Source of the DNA: an uncultured Agrobacterium sp.
Lineage (GTDB): Bacteria > Pseudomonadota > Alphaproteobacteria > Rhizobiales > Rhizobiaceae
Assembly: GCA_913777615.1 (NCBI GenBank)
Contig: CAJYTK010000017.1
Span: 356,366-420,365, forward strand
Direction: 5' to 3'
DNA length: 64,000 nt
The notes under the pieces are model-generated. The model saw only the letters and a program-made list of their open reading frames with translations. It was not told the DNA's origin and made no database searches. A program made the translations under genes and the position numbers. Shown one piece after another: positions 9,489 to 19,095 of this stretch (position 1 is its first letter; the number at the start of each line of letters is the position of its first letter).

Positions 9489-9520
9489 GTTTGCGCGCAA
9501 ATGCTAGCTCTTCAAACACA

Positions 9521-9552
9521 AAAAAACCGGGCATCGCAAAGATACCCGGTTT
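9521..9552 (-). terminator. Rho-independent terminator of the bamE-like gene
   Basis: Read on the minus strand, AAACCGGGTATC / GATGCCCGGTTT pairs and is followed by seven T. It lies 24 bp after the stop of the bamE-like gene. Confidence 0.8.
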
Positions 9553-9575
9553 CCGAATTGGGCCGAGCGCCTTGC

Positions 9576-10106
9576 TCAGTAGCTGTTGTTGTTGCCGCCC
9601 AGAATGCTCTTGGCGATGCCGGCACCCGCAGGACCACCGGAGAGCAGCTGCTGAAGGAACGTAAGGTCCTTGCCGCCTGTCGGCGTGGTACGAGAAATCG
9701 TGTCGAATACCTTGCCGTCCTGAAGCGTGTAGTTCGCCTTCTGTGTCACGACGCCATTCTTGTCGAAATAGATGGCCAGGATGTTCTGCTCAACCAGCTG
9801 CGGCTTCATGAAGGCGGCTTTGCGAACGCGCTTCTGCGAGATGTAATAGAAAACCTCATTGCCAAAGGTTGCCGTGGTCGATGGCGTTCCCATGGTCAGC
9901 AGCACCTGCTCACGGCTGGAGCCGACAGGTATCAATTGCAGCGACTGCTCGTCCAGCACATAGCCATTGTGGAAAACGTCCGTCGTGCTGGAGCAGGCCG
10001 CAAGCAGGCTCGAAGCAATGACGACGGCGATGGCGGTTTTGCTCAGAAATTTGGTTTTTCCGCCCGACTTCTGCTTGCTCACCTGCGTTTCCCCGACTGC
10101 GATCAT
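9576..10106 (-). CDS. bamE: Outer membrane assembly lipoprotein, SmpA/OmlA (BamE) family
   Basis: A 176-residue lipoprotein, a component of the BAM complex that inserts beta-barrel proteins in the outer membrane. The signal segment ends in LLAACSS with the lipidated cysteine of the lipobox. The SmpA/OmlA domain follows with VGSSREQVLLTMGTPS, the usual helix-turn entry, and a strand-rich core (EVFYYISQ). The ATG at 10106 is chosen because a GGAAGG ribosome site lies before it. A GTG three codons upstream is also in frame. A glycine- and asparagine-rich C-terminal tail is typical of alphaproteobacterial forms. Confidence 0.85.
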   Translation of the reverse strand: MIAVGETQVSKQKSGGKTKFLSKTAIAVVIASSLLAACSSTTDVFHNGYVLDEQSLQLIPVGSSREQVLLTMGTPSTTATFGNEVFYYISQKRVRKAAFMKPQLVEQNILAIYFDKNGVVTQKANYTLQDGKVFDTISRTTPTGGKDLTFLQQLLSGGPAGAGIAKSILGGNNNSY

Positions 10107-10380
10107 GAATGGCACCTTCCGGCATTGCGTGTCGTACCGCTTCTGTACACACGATTATGTCAATCCGGGGACAGGAATTCCCCGTTTCACCATGGAATGC
10201 AACATGTTTCGGAGACGGCTGCCGTTTGCTGGCGCTTCTCCGTTACTGTTTCAGCACGATGATGAACGTGACTGACCCGGCATTGCAATTCTCGGATGCT
10301 TCGGTAAACCAGCTTTCACGATCATGCAACAAGTGCGATGGGCGGGACGCGATTTCGTCGATCGATATTCGGATTTTTCG

Positions 10381-10920
10381 ATGGTTTTTGGGATTTTCAA
10401 GAAGAAAAACAACAATCGCGCCATCGTTGACCGTCAATATGCGATATTGACGCAAGCCGCGCGTCAGCCAGGTTTTTATCTCCACATGGATGTGCCCGAC
10501 ACGGTGATGGGGCGCTTCGAGATGCTGGCAATCGTCATGATTCTGTATTTCCATCGCACCAAGGACGCATCCATCAGCGGACAGGAGATCGCTCAGGAAA
10601 TCGTCGACGCCTTCTTTCAGGACCTCGATCACTCCATGCGCGAACTCGGCATCGGCGACCAAGGCGTGCCGAAACGGATGAAGAAATTTGCAGGCATGTT
10701 CTATGGTCGACTGGAATCCTACGCGGCCGCAATCGATGGCGCGGATGCCGATGCTCTTGCGGCAGCGCTGCGTCGCAATATATATCCGCAGGCAGACGAG
10801 ACCGCGCCAGACATGCGCGCTCTCTCGAAATGGATGATGATGGCGTCTGAAACGCTGTCTTCGCAGTCGGAAGATGCGGTCGTGACGGGAAGCGCCACGC
10901 TGCCGTCACCGGATTTTTGA
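10381..10920 (+). CDS. Ubiquinol-cytochrome c chaperone (CBP3 family)
   Basis: A 179-residue protein from the ATG at 10381 (MVFGIFKKKNN). The upstream in-frame sequence lacks family character. The CBP3/UQCC domain is visible as the GFYLHMDVPDTVMGRFEMLAI stretch and HSMRELGIGDQGVPKRMKK. The mitochondrial homologue assists assembly of cytochrome b in the bc1 complex. In alphaproteobacteria it lies beside the YceD-family gene, as here (8 bp between this stop and the next start). The name is assigned by motif memory. Confidence 0.82.
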   Translation: MVFGIFKKKNNNRAIVDRQYAILTQAARQPGFYLHMDVPDTVMGRFEMLAIVMILYFHRTKDASISGQEIAQEIVDAFFQDLDHSMRELGIGDQGVPKRMKKFAGMFYGRLESYAAAIDGADADALAAALRRNIYPQADETAPDMRALSKWMMMASETLSSQSEDAVVTGSATLPSPDF

Positions 10921-10928
10921 GGTTTTCA

Positions 10929-11492
10929 ATGAAATCGCCCCATGCGGCAAATGATGACGCGCCCTTTTCCTATGTCGTCAAGGTAGGCCATATTTCTGCC
11001 AATCCGGTCAGGATTGGTCTGGAGGCGAGCCCGGAAGAACTGGCTGCGCTTGCTAAATTCTGGGATGTTCTGTCCGTCGATTATCTTAGGAGTGAATTGC
11101 AGGTAACGCGTTGGAAGAGGGACGGCATCAGGATTAAAGGTCAGGTGCAGGCCGGAGTGACTCAGGCTTGCGTGGTAACGCTGGAACCTGTCTCCAGCGT
11201 GATCGATGAAAAGGTAGAGCAGATTTTCGTACCGGAAGGCTCGAAGCTCGCGCGACTGACGACGAATGAAGATGGCGAGATCGTGCTTGATCCCGACGGG
11301 CCGGATATTCCCGATCAGTTTGTCGGTGACACGATCGATGTAGGAGTTGTGGTCGCCGAGTTTGCCGCCCTTGCTATCGATCCCTATCCGCGAAAGGCTG
11401 GGGTCGATTTTGATGGATTTGGCGACAAGACCCCAATGGATGATAAAAAACCATCGCCCTTTGCAGTGTTGAAAGATTGGAAAAAAGACTGA
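10929..11492 (+). CDS. YceD-family protein (DUF177)
   Basis: A 187-residue acidic cytosolic protein from the ATG at 10929. The DUF177 core includes RIKGQVQAGVTQACVVTLEPV, where the CVVTLEPV cysteine stretch is conserved, and the C-terminal DPYPRK followed by KPSPFAVLKDWKK. In many bacteria yceD is adjacent to rpmF and plsX and is linked to 23S rRNA accumulation. Here it directly precedes plsX but rpmF is absent. It probably shares a transcript with the bc1 chaperone gene. Confidence 0.85.
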   Translation: MKSPHAANDDAPFSYVVKVGHISANPVRIGLEASPEELAALAKFWDVLSVDYLRSELQVTRWKRDGIRIKGQVQAGVTQACVVTLEPVSSVIDEKVEQIFVPEGSKLARLTTNEDGEIVLDPDGPDIPDQFVGDTIDVGVVVAEFAALAIDPYPRKAGVDFDGFGDKTPMDDKKPSPFAVLKDWKKD

Positions 11493-11591
11493 ACGCCTTC
11501 GTAAGAAGAGAACAATTCAGTTGTAAGCGTGGGCGGAAACGGTATTTTCGCCCGAAAAATACCGCCATGCGGTCAGAAGGATCAGGGACGA

Positions 11592-12653
11592 GTGATCAGA
11601 ATAGCAATTGACGTCATGGGCGGGGACCACGGCCCTGATGTTGTCATACCCGGTGTCGCAAAGGCGCTTGAGCGGCACAACGACGTGACATTTCTGCTTT
11701 ATGGGCAGAAGGACAAGTGCGATCATATTCTGGCGCAACATCCCCAGCTTCTCGCAAAATCGGAATTCTTCGACTGTGAAGTCTCCGTAGGGATGGATGA
11801 AAAGCCGAGCCAGGCGCTGCGCCGGGGCCGTTACGTGTCGAGCATGTGGCGTGCCATCGAAGCGGTGAAGGTGGGCGAGGCGGATGTGGCCGTGTCTGCT
11901 GGGAACACCGGCGCGCTTATGGCCATGGCCAAGTTCTGTTTGCGCACCATGGCGCGCATCGAGCGCCCGGCGATTGCAGGCATCTGGCCGACATTGCGTG
12001 GCGAAAGCATCGTTCTCGATATCGGTGCGACGATCGGCGCAGATTCGCAGCAGCTTCTCGACTTCGCCCTTATGGGTGGCGCAATGGCACGGGCGCTGTT
12101 TGATGTAGATCGCCCGACTGTCGGTCTGCTCAATGTCGGTGTCGAAGAGGTGAAGGGCCAGGAAGAAGTCCGGGAAGCCGGTCGCCTTATCCGTGAGGCG
12201 GACCTCGCCACCATCGATTATCGCGGCTTCGTCGAAGGTGACGATATCGGCAAGGGCACGGTGGACGTGGTCGTCACTGAAGGCTTTACCGGCAATATCG
12301 CACTGAAGGCTGCGGAAGGCACGGCACGCCAAATCACCACTTTGCTGCGCGAAGCGATTTCCCGCAGTTTCTTTGCCAAGATCGGCTATCTTCTCGCTAA
12401 AAGCGCATTCGATGTGCTGCGTGAAAAGATGGATCCGCGTAAGGTCAACGGCGGCGTTTTCCTGGGATTGAATGGCATCGTCATCAAGAGCCATGGCAGC
12501 ACGGACGCGCTTGGTTTCGCCTCTGCCATCGATGTCGGTTACGACATGGTGCATAACGGTCTGACCGCCAAGATCGAAAATGATTTGAAAGCTTACCACG
12601 CAAGAAGACTTCCGCCTCCCGCGCCTGAAGCTCTCGTGGTCGATGAGGAATAA
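11592..12653 (+). CDS. plsX: Phosphate acyltransferase PlsX
   Basis: Makes acyl-phosphate from acyl-ACP for phospholipid synthesis at the inner membrane. The GTG at 11592 gives [16 protein letters not shown] at the N-terminus, the invariant start of the family, and a length of 353 residues. Upstream in-frame codons add residues unlike PlsX. Internal motifs [12 protein letters not shown] and [13 protein letters not shown] are characteristic. The stop is 3 bp before the fabH start, so the two genes are translationally close in a fatty acid operon followed by ihfA and a MerR gene. Confidence 0.95.
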   Translation: MIRIAIDVMGGDHGPDVVIPGVAKALERHNDVTFLLYGQKDKCDHILAQHPQLLAKSEFFDCEVSVGMDEKPSQALRRGRYVSSMWRAIEAVKVGEADVAVSAGNTGALMAMAKFCLRTMARIERPAIAGIWPTLRGESIVLDIGATIGADSQQLLDFALMGGAMARALFDVDRPTVGLLNVGVEEVKGQEEVREAGRLIREADLATIDYRGFVEGDDIGKGTVDVVVTEGFTGNIALKAAEGTARQITTLLREAISRSFFAKIGYLLAKSAFDVLREKMDPRKVNGGVFLGLNGIVIKSHGSTDALGFASAIDVGYDMVHNGLTAKIENDLKAYHARRLPPPAPEALVVDEE

Positions 12654-12656
12654 TCA

Positions 12657-13628
12657 ATGATCCGCTCTATTGTACGTGGCTTCGGAGCGGCGCTCCCGAA
12701 GAGGGTTGTGACCAACCAGGAAATCGAGGGCATCGTCGAAACCTCGGACGAATGGATCGTTCAGCGCACCGGCATCAAACAGCGCTACATCGCCGGCGAA
12801 GGTGAGACCTCTGCATCGCTGGGTGAGGCCGCGGCCCGCGCAGCCCTGGAAAATGGCGGTCTGAAGCCGGAAGATATCGATCTCATCATCGTTGCAACAT
12901 CTACGCCCGATAACACTTTTCCGGCAACTGCGGTGAACATCCAGAACCGTCTCGGTATCACGGGCGGTTTTGCTTTCGACGTTCAGGCCGTTTGCTCTGG
13001 TTTCGTTTATGCGATGGCGACGGCCGACCTCTACATTCGTGGCGGCATGGCAAAGCGCGTGTTGGTCATCGGCGCGGAAACCTTCTCGCGAATTCTCGAC
13101 TGGAAGGATCGCACCACTTGCGTTCTTTTCGGCGATGGTGCTGGCGCTGTCATCCTGGAAGCGGGTGAGGGTGAGGGCAAGACGTCTGACCGTGGCGTGC
13201 TGACCTCCAATCTGCGCTCGGACGGTTCGCATAAGGAAAAGCTCTATGTCGATGGCGGGCCATCGACGACAGGGACGGTCGGTCATCTGCGCATGGAAGG
13301 TCGCGAAGTCTTCAAGCATGCTGTCGGCATGATCACCGACGTGATCGAGGCAGCGTTCGAGGCAACCGGCACGACCGCGGATGATCTGGACTGGCTCGTT
13401 CCACACCAGGCGAACCGCCGCATTATTGACGGCTCCGCGAAGAAGCTCGGCATTCCCTTGGAGAAGGTCGTCGTTACGGTCGATCTACACGGAAACACAT
13501 CTGCTGCCTCCATTCCGCTCGCTCTCGCAACCGCTGCGGCAGACGGACGTATCAAGCAGGGCGATCTAGTCATGTTGGAAGCAATGGGCGGTGGCTTCAC
13601 CTGGGGCGCAGTGCTTCTGCGCTGGTAA
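12657..13628 (+). CDS. fabH: 3-oxoacyl-ACP synthase III
   Basis: Starts fatty acid elongation by condensing acetyl-CoA with malonyl-ACP. The 323-residue protein shows the catalytic triad C113 (AVCSGF), H250 (VPHQANRR) and N280 (LHGNTSA), and the C-terminal [13 protein letters not shown]. It lies 3 bp after plsX and before ihfA, the usual alphaproteobacterial order. Confidence 0.97.
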   Translation: MIRSIVRGFGAALPKRVVTNQEIEGIVETSDEWIVQRTGIKQRYIAGEGETSASLGEAAARAALENGGLKPEDIDLIIVATSTPDNTFPATAVNIQNRLGITGGFAFDVQAVCSGFVYAMATADLYIRGGMAKRVLVIGAETFSRILDWKDRTTCVLFGDGAGAVILEAGEGEGKTSDRGVLTSNLRSDGSHKEKLYVDGGPSTTGTVGHLRMEGREVFKHAVGMITDVIEAAFEATGTTADDLDWLVPHQANRRIIDGSAKKLGIPLEKVVVTVDLHGNTSAASIPLALATAAADGRIKQGDLVMLEAMGGGFTWGAVLLRW

Positions 13629-13773
13629 ACTGTAGGTTACGGTACTCACGTAACCCCTTGCCATCATTGCCGTAAATCCCTAAACGATTCTGGAAACATT
13701 TCTTGACCGTTGCCATCAACGGCAATAGTCTCGGGCAGTTTCCAGAACACAACAGAGATAAGCGCGGGGAAAA

Positions 13774-14112
13774 ATGGCCGGTAAAACTGTGACACGTGCG
13801 GATTTGGCCGAGTCTGTGTTCCGCAAAGTGGGTTTGTCCCGAACCGAATCCGCCGAGCTGGTCGAAACCGTCATCGACGAAATCTGCAACGCCATCACCC
13901 GTGGTGAAGTTGTAAAGCTTTCCTCCTTTGCAACCTTCCAAATTCGTGAAAAAAACGAGCGTATCGGTCGCAACCCCAAGACCGGTGAAGAAGTTCCGAT
14001 CTCGCCGCGCCGCGTAATGACCTTCAAGGCCTCGAACGTTCTGAAACAACGCATCCTCAAAGCCCATGCGTCACGCAAGGCAAAGCAGAAGACCCCGAAG
14101 CCCGGCTCCTGA
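13774..14112 (+). CDS. ihfA: Integration host factor alpha subunit
   Basis: DNA-bending nucleoid protein of 112 residues that pairs with IhfB. The sequence has [18 protein letters not shown] at the N-terminus and the DNA-inserting arm [17 protein letters not shown], with the proline that intercalates into DNA. The C-terminal tail is lysine rich. About 145 bp separate it from fabH, so it may have its own promoter. Confidence 0.95.
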   Translation: MAGKTVTRADLAESVFRKVGLSRTESAELVETVIDEICNAITRGEVVKLSSFATFQIREKNERIGRNPKTGEEVPISPRRVMTFKASNVLKQRILKAHASRKAKQKTPKPGS

Positions 14113-14276
14113 AGCGGCTTCTTTCGGTAGCAATAGCTCCATTTCGATACCTCACTCCTCTTCTTCCTGTGAACACACTTGAATTTCAACCTTCAAGCCG
14201 TTGAAATAAAGACGATTCGCATCGTACCTTGTCGTGTATTTTGCAAACCTGTCATTTCGCCGGGTGGGAGTTAAGC

Positions 14277-14816
14277 GTGGATAAGAGTCCGGACGCCTTT
14301 AGAACGATCAGCGAAGTTGCGGACGAGCTCGATCTCCCGCAGCATGTGCTGCGTTTCTGGGAAACCCGCTTTCCCCAGATCAAGCCGATGAAGCGTGGGG
14401 GCGGACGCCGTTATTATCGTCCGGACGATGTCGATTTGCTCAAAGGCATCCGCCATCTGCTCTACGATCATGGTTATACGATCAAGGGCGTTCAGAAGCT
14501 CCTCAAAACCAACGGCAACCGTTTCGTTGCGGCCATCGCTTCGGGCGACATGGCGACGATGGAAGCCATCATGGCTGCAAGCGGTGAAAAGCAGACTGCC
14601 GAACCGCGTGTGGCGCCATCGGACGACGATGAAGTTGTCGGACGCCCAAAGGCCAGGCCCAGCGGTCGTTTCTTTGGTTTCGGCGGAGGAAGTTCCGACG
14701 ATACACCGGAAATTTCCATCGGCAAATCCAGTATCAGCAAAGACGATCGTGCCCTGCTGCAGGAGGCGTTGTTCGACCTTCTGGAATGCAAACGCCTGCT
14801 CGACCAAGTGCGTTAA
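14277..14816 (+). CDS. MerR-family transcriptional regulator next to ihfA
   Basis: A 179-residue regulator from the GTG at 14277, which has GGGAG upstream. The winged helix-turn-helix occupies about residues 9-75, with [19 protein letters not shown] and the wing [11 protein letters not shown]. Unlike metal or redox MerR proteins there is no C-terminal cysteine set. The tail is low complexity with a final helix ([16 protein letters not shown]). This gene follows ihfA in many alphaproteobacteria; its targets are not known to me. Confidence 0.88.
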   Translation: MDKSPDAFRTISEVADELDLPQHVLRFWETRFPQIKPMKRGGGRRYYRPDDVDLLKGIRHLLYDHGYTIKGVQKLLKTNGNRFVAAIASGDMATMEAIMAASGEKQTAEPRVAPSDDDEVVGRPKARPSGRFFGFGGGSSDDTPEISIGKSSISKDDRALLQEALFDLLECKRLLDQVR

Positions 14817-14970
14817 CCGACGGGTGAGCTCGAAAAACATCTCACGTTTCGGTCGGTGGAAGAGCTGTGGATAACGCGGCGCTTCGCCAGCGCCCGTCGA
14901 ATTTATATCAAATGCCAACCTTTCGGAAACTCCTTCAGCGGATAATGCCCGCCTGAAAAGGAGTTGTACT

Positions 14971-15681
14971 GTGAGCAAGAGAAAGCCTTCAAGCCGCCGT
15001 GCGTCGTCCAAGTCCAAGGGTGGCAGCGTCTGGTCCTGGTTGATCCTGTTTGGTGTCGCAATAGGCGGCATTCAGGTCTATGAGCACCGCGACACTCTGT
15101 TACCAAAGATAAGGGGAGTTGTTGCATCCGCGTCCAAGCCGTCAGCACCCGCGATGCGCGAAACGAGTGTGCCCAAGCAGGTCGCAGCTCTAAAGCCCTC
15201 CCAGACAGTCGGCCTGCCAACGACCGGCGCGCCTATTCCGCCACGCTCTATCGCTTCTGCAGGATCTGCGCTGAGCACTGGTCAACTGCCGCCAGCGACT
15301 TTGCCATCGCAAAGGCCACAGGTGGAAAATGTTTCGCTCGGCGCCAAGCCCGGCACATTTGCCTTTTGTGGGCGCTCCGGCCTGAACAATTGCGTGATGG
15401 ACGGCAACACCTTCTGGATGAAGGGAGTAAGGATGAAGCTTGCTGGCATCGAGGTCCCGCAAACGGATCAGGCGCGCTGCATGGAAGAACGTGCGCGCGG
15501 CTTCACCGCCAAGGTGCGTCTGCGCGACATGCTGAACTCCGGCGGCTTCCAGATTGCAGCCGGAGGGCAGGGCGCAGAAGTAAAAGCCCTGTCCAGGTCA
15601 GGAGTTTCTTTTGCCGATCAGTTGATCCGAGAGGGGCTTGCACGCCGTGCTGGTTCCGCAAGTCCATCCTGGTGTGGGTAA
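14971..15681 (+). CDS. Membrane-anchored staphylococcal nuclease-like protein
   Basis: A 236-residue protein from the GTG at 14971 with AAGGAG nine bases upstream. A basic N-terminus precedes one transmembrane segment (WSWLILFGVAIGG, residues 21-33) and a proline- and serine-rich linker. The C-terminal about 110 residues resemble the thermonuclease fold: MKLAGIEVPQTDQARC, RGFTAKVRLRDML and the final DQLIREGLARRA. The usual catalytic Arg/Glu set is not clearly complete, so nuclease activity is uncertain. It probably acts in the periplasm. Confidence 0.65.
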   Translation: MSKRKPSSRRASSKSKGGSVWSWLILFGVAIGGIQVYEHRDTLLPKIRGVVASASKPSAPAMRETSVPKQVAALKPSQTVGLPTTGAPIPPRSIASAGSALSTGQLPPATLPSQRPQVENVSLGAKPGTFAFCGRSGLNNCVMDGNTFWMKGVRMKLAGIEVPQTDQARCMEERARGFTAKVRLRDMLNSGGFQIAAGGQGAEVKALSRSGVSFADQLIREGLARRAGSASPSWCG

Positions 15682-15704
15682 TACGTTCTAAGAAACTCTT
15701 GCAG

Positions 15705-15734
15705 TTGACCGGAAGCGGTCACGCTGTGTAGATG
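15705..15734 (+). promoter_or_regulatory. Candidate sigma-70 promoter of tRNA-Leu
   Basis: TTGACC, an 18 bp spacer and TAGATG end 10 bp before the tRNA 5' end. The spacing is acceptable but the match is partial. Confidence 0.4.
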
Positions 15735-15744
15735 GGAAATGCAT

Positions 15745-15826
15745 GCGGGCGTGATGGAATGGTAGACATACCGGACTTAAAATCCGGAGCGAAAGCGTGC
15801 GGGTTCGAGTCCCGCCGCCCGTACCA
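15745..15826 (+). tRNA. tRNA-Leu (TAA)
   Basis: The acceptor arm GCGGGCG pairs with CGCCCGT (G-U at the first pair) and ends in ACCA. The anticodon stem CCGGA/TCCGG encloses CTTAAAA, giving anticodon TAA. A variable arm (GCGAAAGCGT) and the T arm GCGGGTTCGAGTCCCGC are present. The CCA is encoded. Confidence 0.95.
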
Positions 15827-15831
15827 AATCG

Positions 15832-17292
15832 TTAACCTCTCCAGAATAGTGGCATCAGCAGCACGAGCACGGTCAGGATTTCCAAACGGCCGAGCAGCAT
15901 CATAATCGACAGCAGATAGAGCGCTGGATCGCTGATGGTGGAGAAATTGCCCGCAGGCCCGATGATCGGGCCGACGCCGGGACCAACATTGGCAAGCGAT
16001 GTGGCAACACCGGATGCCGCAGTGAGAAAGTCGTAGCCCATGGCGCTCATCAACAGGCTGCCGCCGATCCACAGAGCAATGAAGCAACTGATGAACAAGA
16101 AGACGTTGCGAATGGTTTCGGCATCGACGACCTGCGCGCCGTAACGCACAGGATAGACGGCATCGGGATAGATCAGCTTCCGCAAGCCGGTTTTCACCAC
16201 ATTATAGACGATGACAAAACGGTAGGCCTTGATGCCGCCAGCCGTCGAGCCGGAGCAGCCGCCCATGAAAGTGGCGAAGAATGCCGCCACCACGACGAAC
16301 GGTCCCCAAAGGGTGTAGTCGTCGCTGGCAAAGCCGCCAGTCGAAAGAATCGAGGTCATGTTGAAGAAGGAATGGCTGAGTGCAATATGAAGCGCTACGC
16401 CATTGTTGATGTGGTGATAGATGCCGACTGCGAGCGAGATGGCGCAGAGATAGCCTATGAACACCCGGATTTGAGGATCGTAGAGAATATCCATGCGTCG
16501 GCGCACGGCGAGCAGGATCATGACCGAGAAGGGCAGGCTGCCGAGAATCAGAAAGAAAGTTGCGATCCACAACAGCGCGACATTATCCCCGAAATAACCG
16601 AACGAGGCGTCATGGGTGGAGAAGCCTCCTGTCGCGATCGCCGACATGGCGTGGTTCACTGCATCGAAATGCGTCATCCCGGCGAAATCGAAGGCGATGG
16701 CGCAGGCAATCGTCATCAGGACGTAAATACCGACGAAAGCGCGGGTGAAACTGGCGAGACGCGCAAATGGCCTGTCGCTCGCCGTATCGGAGGATTCCAT
16801 TCTGAAGAACGTCATCCCGCCGACCCGCAATAGCGGCAGAACGAACAGACCCAGCGCCACGATGCCGATGCCTCCGAGCCAGCATAGAAGCGAACGCCAT
16901 ATCAAAAGCCCTTGCGGCGCATGGTCGAGACCGGAAATCACTGTGGAGCCGGTGGTGGTGATCGCAGATATCGACTCAAACAGCGCCTGAGCGAAGGAAA
17001 GATCGAGTTCGGACAGGTAGAGAGGCACGGCGCCGATGAGCGAAAACGCCAGCCACAACACGTTCACCAGCAGAAAGCCGAAGCGCTTGTTGAAGGTCGG
17101 CATCGGTCCACGGGTTGCGAGCGCGCAGGCCAGTGCAAATCCCCCGCACATGAAACCGGAAGCGGCGAAAACGATCCAGTCATTGTTGCCGTAATAGAGG
17201 TCCGTCATGGCTGGTACGAACATTGACGTGGCCATGTAAAGGCCGAAGATCGACGTAATATAGACGACTGCGCGCAGGAGATTGGCGTTCAA
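15832..17292 (-). CDS. trkH: TrkH-family potassium uptake membrane protein
   Basis: Potassium-translocating subunit of the Trk system, 486 residues, with about ten membrane segments and four P-loop repeats. Selectivity-filter-like motifs are visible, including TTTGSTV near residue 111 and MGGCSGSTAGGIK. The TTG at 17292 gives the expected N-terminus (NANLLRAVVYI) and has AAGG upstream. An upstream extension in the same frame is not family-like. The stop lies 5 bp past the CCA of tRNA-Leu on the other strand. The regulatory TrkA gene is not in the window. Confidence 0.92.
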   Translation of the reverse strand: MNANLLRAVVYITSIFGLYMATSMFVPAMTDLYYGNNDWIVFAASGFMCGGFALACALATRGPMPTFNKRFGFLLVNVLWLAFSLIGAVPLYLSELDLSFAQALFESISAITTTGSTVISGLDHAPQGLLIWRSLLCWLGGIGIVALGLFVLPLLRVGGMTFFRMESSDTASDRPFARLASFTRAFVGIYVLMTIACAIAFDFAGMTHFDAVNHAMSAIATGGFSTHDASFGYFGDNVALLWIATFFLILGSLPFSVMILLAVRRRMDILYDPQIRVFIGYLCAISLAVGIYHHINNGVALHIALSHSFFNMTSILSTGGFASDDYTLWGPFVVVAAFFATFMGGCSGSTAGGIKAYRFVIVYNVVKTGLRKLIYPDAVYPVRYGAQVVDAETIRNVFLFISCFIALWIGGSLLMSAMGYDFLTAASGVATSLANVGPGVGPIIGPAGNFSTISDPALYLLSIMMLLGRLEILTVLVLLMPLFWRG

Positions 17293-17406
17293 AAAAATCA
17301 AACCTTGATCGAGTAACGCGTACCGAAGTGGCGCAAAGAGTCTTTGTGTCGAGCCTGTTCCTATGGCATAGCGGGTGCCATCGTGAATTTCAATGGATTG
17401 AAAATC

Positions 17407-18657
17407 GTGGACAAACTGCTTGTAGAAGCCGCACGGCGCGAAGTTCGGGAAATCTTTCCCGAAACGCCGTTGCAGTTGAATGAACATCTCAGCCGCCGGT
17501 ATGGAGCCGAGATTTGGCTGAAGCGTGAAGACCTCACGCCTGTTCGTTCCTACAAGATTAGAGGCGCATTCAACTTTCTTCGCAAGGCTGTCTCAACCGC
17601 CGGCAAGGACAATATTTTCGTCTGTGCATCCGCTGGCAACCATGCTCAGGGCTTCGCTTTTGCCTGCCGCCATTTCGGCGTGAAGGGCGTGGTTTTCATG
17701 CCAGTCACAGCGCCGCAGCAGAAGATCGATAAGACCCGCATTTTCGGTGCGGAATTCATTTCCATCAAACTGGTAGGCGACATCTTCGACCAGTGCTACG
17801 CGGCTGCGCGTGCGTATGTCGAAGAAAACGGTGCCTATATGGTGCCGCCCTTCGACCATCAGGACATTATCGAAGGCCAGGCAACGGTTGCTGCGGAGAT
17901 CATGGACCAGTTGCCTGACGGTGCTAGGCCGGATCTCGTGGTCATGCCGGTCGGTGGCGGCGGCCTCGCGGCCGGTCTCACGGGATACTTCGCTGGAACG
18001 GTGGCGAAAGAAAACTTTGTCTTCTGCGAGCCAGAGGGCGCGCCGAGCCTGAAAAAGAGCCTCGAGGCCGGAGAGTCAGTCACGTTGAACAAGGTCGACA
18101 ATTTCGTCGATGGCGCCGCAGTGGCTCGCATCGGCGACCTCAATTTTCAAGCGCTCAAGAATTTTTCCGCCGAGCAAGTCGAACTGGTTCCGGAAAACGC
18201 ATTGTGCGTGACGATTATCGATATGCTCAATCTTGAAGGCGTGGTGCTGGAACCTGCCGGCGCGCTGTCAATTGCAACGCTTGAGAAACTCGGGCGTGAA
18301 AGGCTGGAAGGCAAGCGAGTCATCTGTGTGGTTTCCGGTGGCAACTTCGATTTCGAGCGTCTGCCGGACGTGAAGGAGCGCGCCATGCGCTTCACCGGGG
18401 TGAAAAAGTATTTCATCTTGCGCCTACCACAGCGCCCTGGCGCGCTTCGCGACTTTCTTAATCTGCTTGGTCCTGACGATGATGTCGCCCGCTTCGAATA
18501 TCTGAAGAAGTCGGCTCGCAACTTCGGTTCGATCCTGATCGGCATCGAGACGACCTCGCGTGAAAATTTTACCGGCCTGTTCGAGCGTTTCGAAGCGGCA
18601 GGGCTCGGTTACGAAGATATTACCGAAAACGATATCCTCGCGAACCTCATCATCTGA
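17407..18657 (+). CDS. ilvA: Threonine ammonia-lyase (biosynthetic type)
   Basis: PLP enzyme that deaminates threonine to 2-oxobutanoate for isoleucine synthesis. The PLP lysine lies in RSYKIRGAF near residue 48, the glycine-rich phosphate loop is VGGGGLAAG, and SGGNFDF ends the catalytic part. One ACT-like regulatory region follows (YFILRLPQRPGALRDFL), expected to bind isoleucine. From the GTG at 17407 it is 416 residues. A GTG at 17383 (424 residues) is equally in frame, and I could not decide by ribosome site. Confidence 0.9.
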   Translation: MDKLLVEAARREVREIFPETPLQLNEHLSRRYGAEIWLKREDLTPVRSYKIRGAFNFLRKAVSTAGKDNIFVCASAGNHAQGFAFACRHFGVKGVVFMPVTAPQQKIDKTRIFGAEFISIKLVGDIFDQCYAAARAYVEENGAYMVPPFDHQDIIEGQATVAAEIMDQLPDGARPDLVVMPVGGGGLAAGLTGYFAGTVAKENFVFCEPEGAPSLKKSLEAGESVTLNKVDNFVDGAAVARIGDLNFQALKNFSAEQVELVPENALCVTIIDMLNLEGVVLEPAGALSIATLEKLGRERLEGKRVICVVSGGNFDFERLPDVKERAMRFTGVKKYFILRLPQRPGALRDFLNLLGPDDDVARFEYLKKSARNFGSILIGIETTSRENFTGLFERFEAAGLGYEDITENDILANLII

Positions 18658-18722
18658 TCTTACGCTTTAAGAAGCAGGACGGCGGCGAGCACGCTGCAAA
18701 AAGATAACAGGAAGGGTAAAGC

Positions 18723-19031
18723 ATGGCCTCGTTCTTCTCGAAACTCTTTGGCGGCTTCGGCGCTGCGCAGTCGGATACACCGAAGAAGGCGGAAACGTCG
18801 GAACCGCATCAGCACGGCGAATACACCATCTATGCCACGCCGATGAAGGAAGGTGCGCAGTACCGCTTGGCAGGCCGTATCGAAAAGACGGTCGGCGATG
18901 AGGTGCTTGTTCACGAATTCGTTCGCGCAGATGTGTTTACCAGCATGGATGACGCGGTCGAATGCACCGTGAGAAAAGCCAAGCTTATTATCGACCAGAG
19001 CGGGCCGCATCTGTTTGCCGACAAAAAATAA
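18723..19031 (+). CDS. HlyU-family protein
   Basis: A 102-residue protein of the HlyU family (PF10115 by memory). The family stretch is YTIYATPMKEGAQYRLAGRI, followed by VHEFVRADVF and KAKLIIDQSG. HlyU in Vibrio activates haemolysin transcription, but rhizobial members are not characterised to my knowledge and lack an evident DNA-binding helix here. GGAAGG lies before the ATG. A strong hairpin follows the stop. Confidence 0.75.
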   Translation: MASFFSKLFGGFGAAQSDTPKKAETSEPHQHGEYTIYATPMKEGAQYRLAGRIEKTVGDEVLVHEFVRADVFTSMDDAVECTVRKAKLIIDQSGPHLFADKK

Positions 19032-19069
19032 CGGCCGCGACAAGCGCGACCGTCGGCATTTTTGAACCG

Positions 19070-19095
19070 AAGCGGCCGGACTGGCCGCTTTTTTC
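19070..19095 (+). terminator. Rho-independent terminator after the HlyU-like gene
   Basis: The stem AAGCGGCC / GGCCGCTT around GGACT is followed by TTTT. It touches the stop region of azoR, so it may stop transcription from both directions. Confidence 0.8.

Noticed and set aside
16372-16833. Open frame opposite trkH
   Set aside because: No motif and antisense to a well-supported membrane protein.
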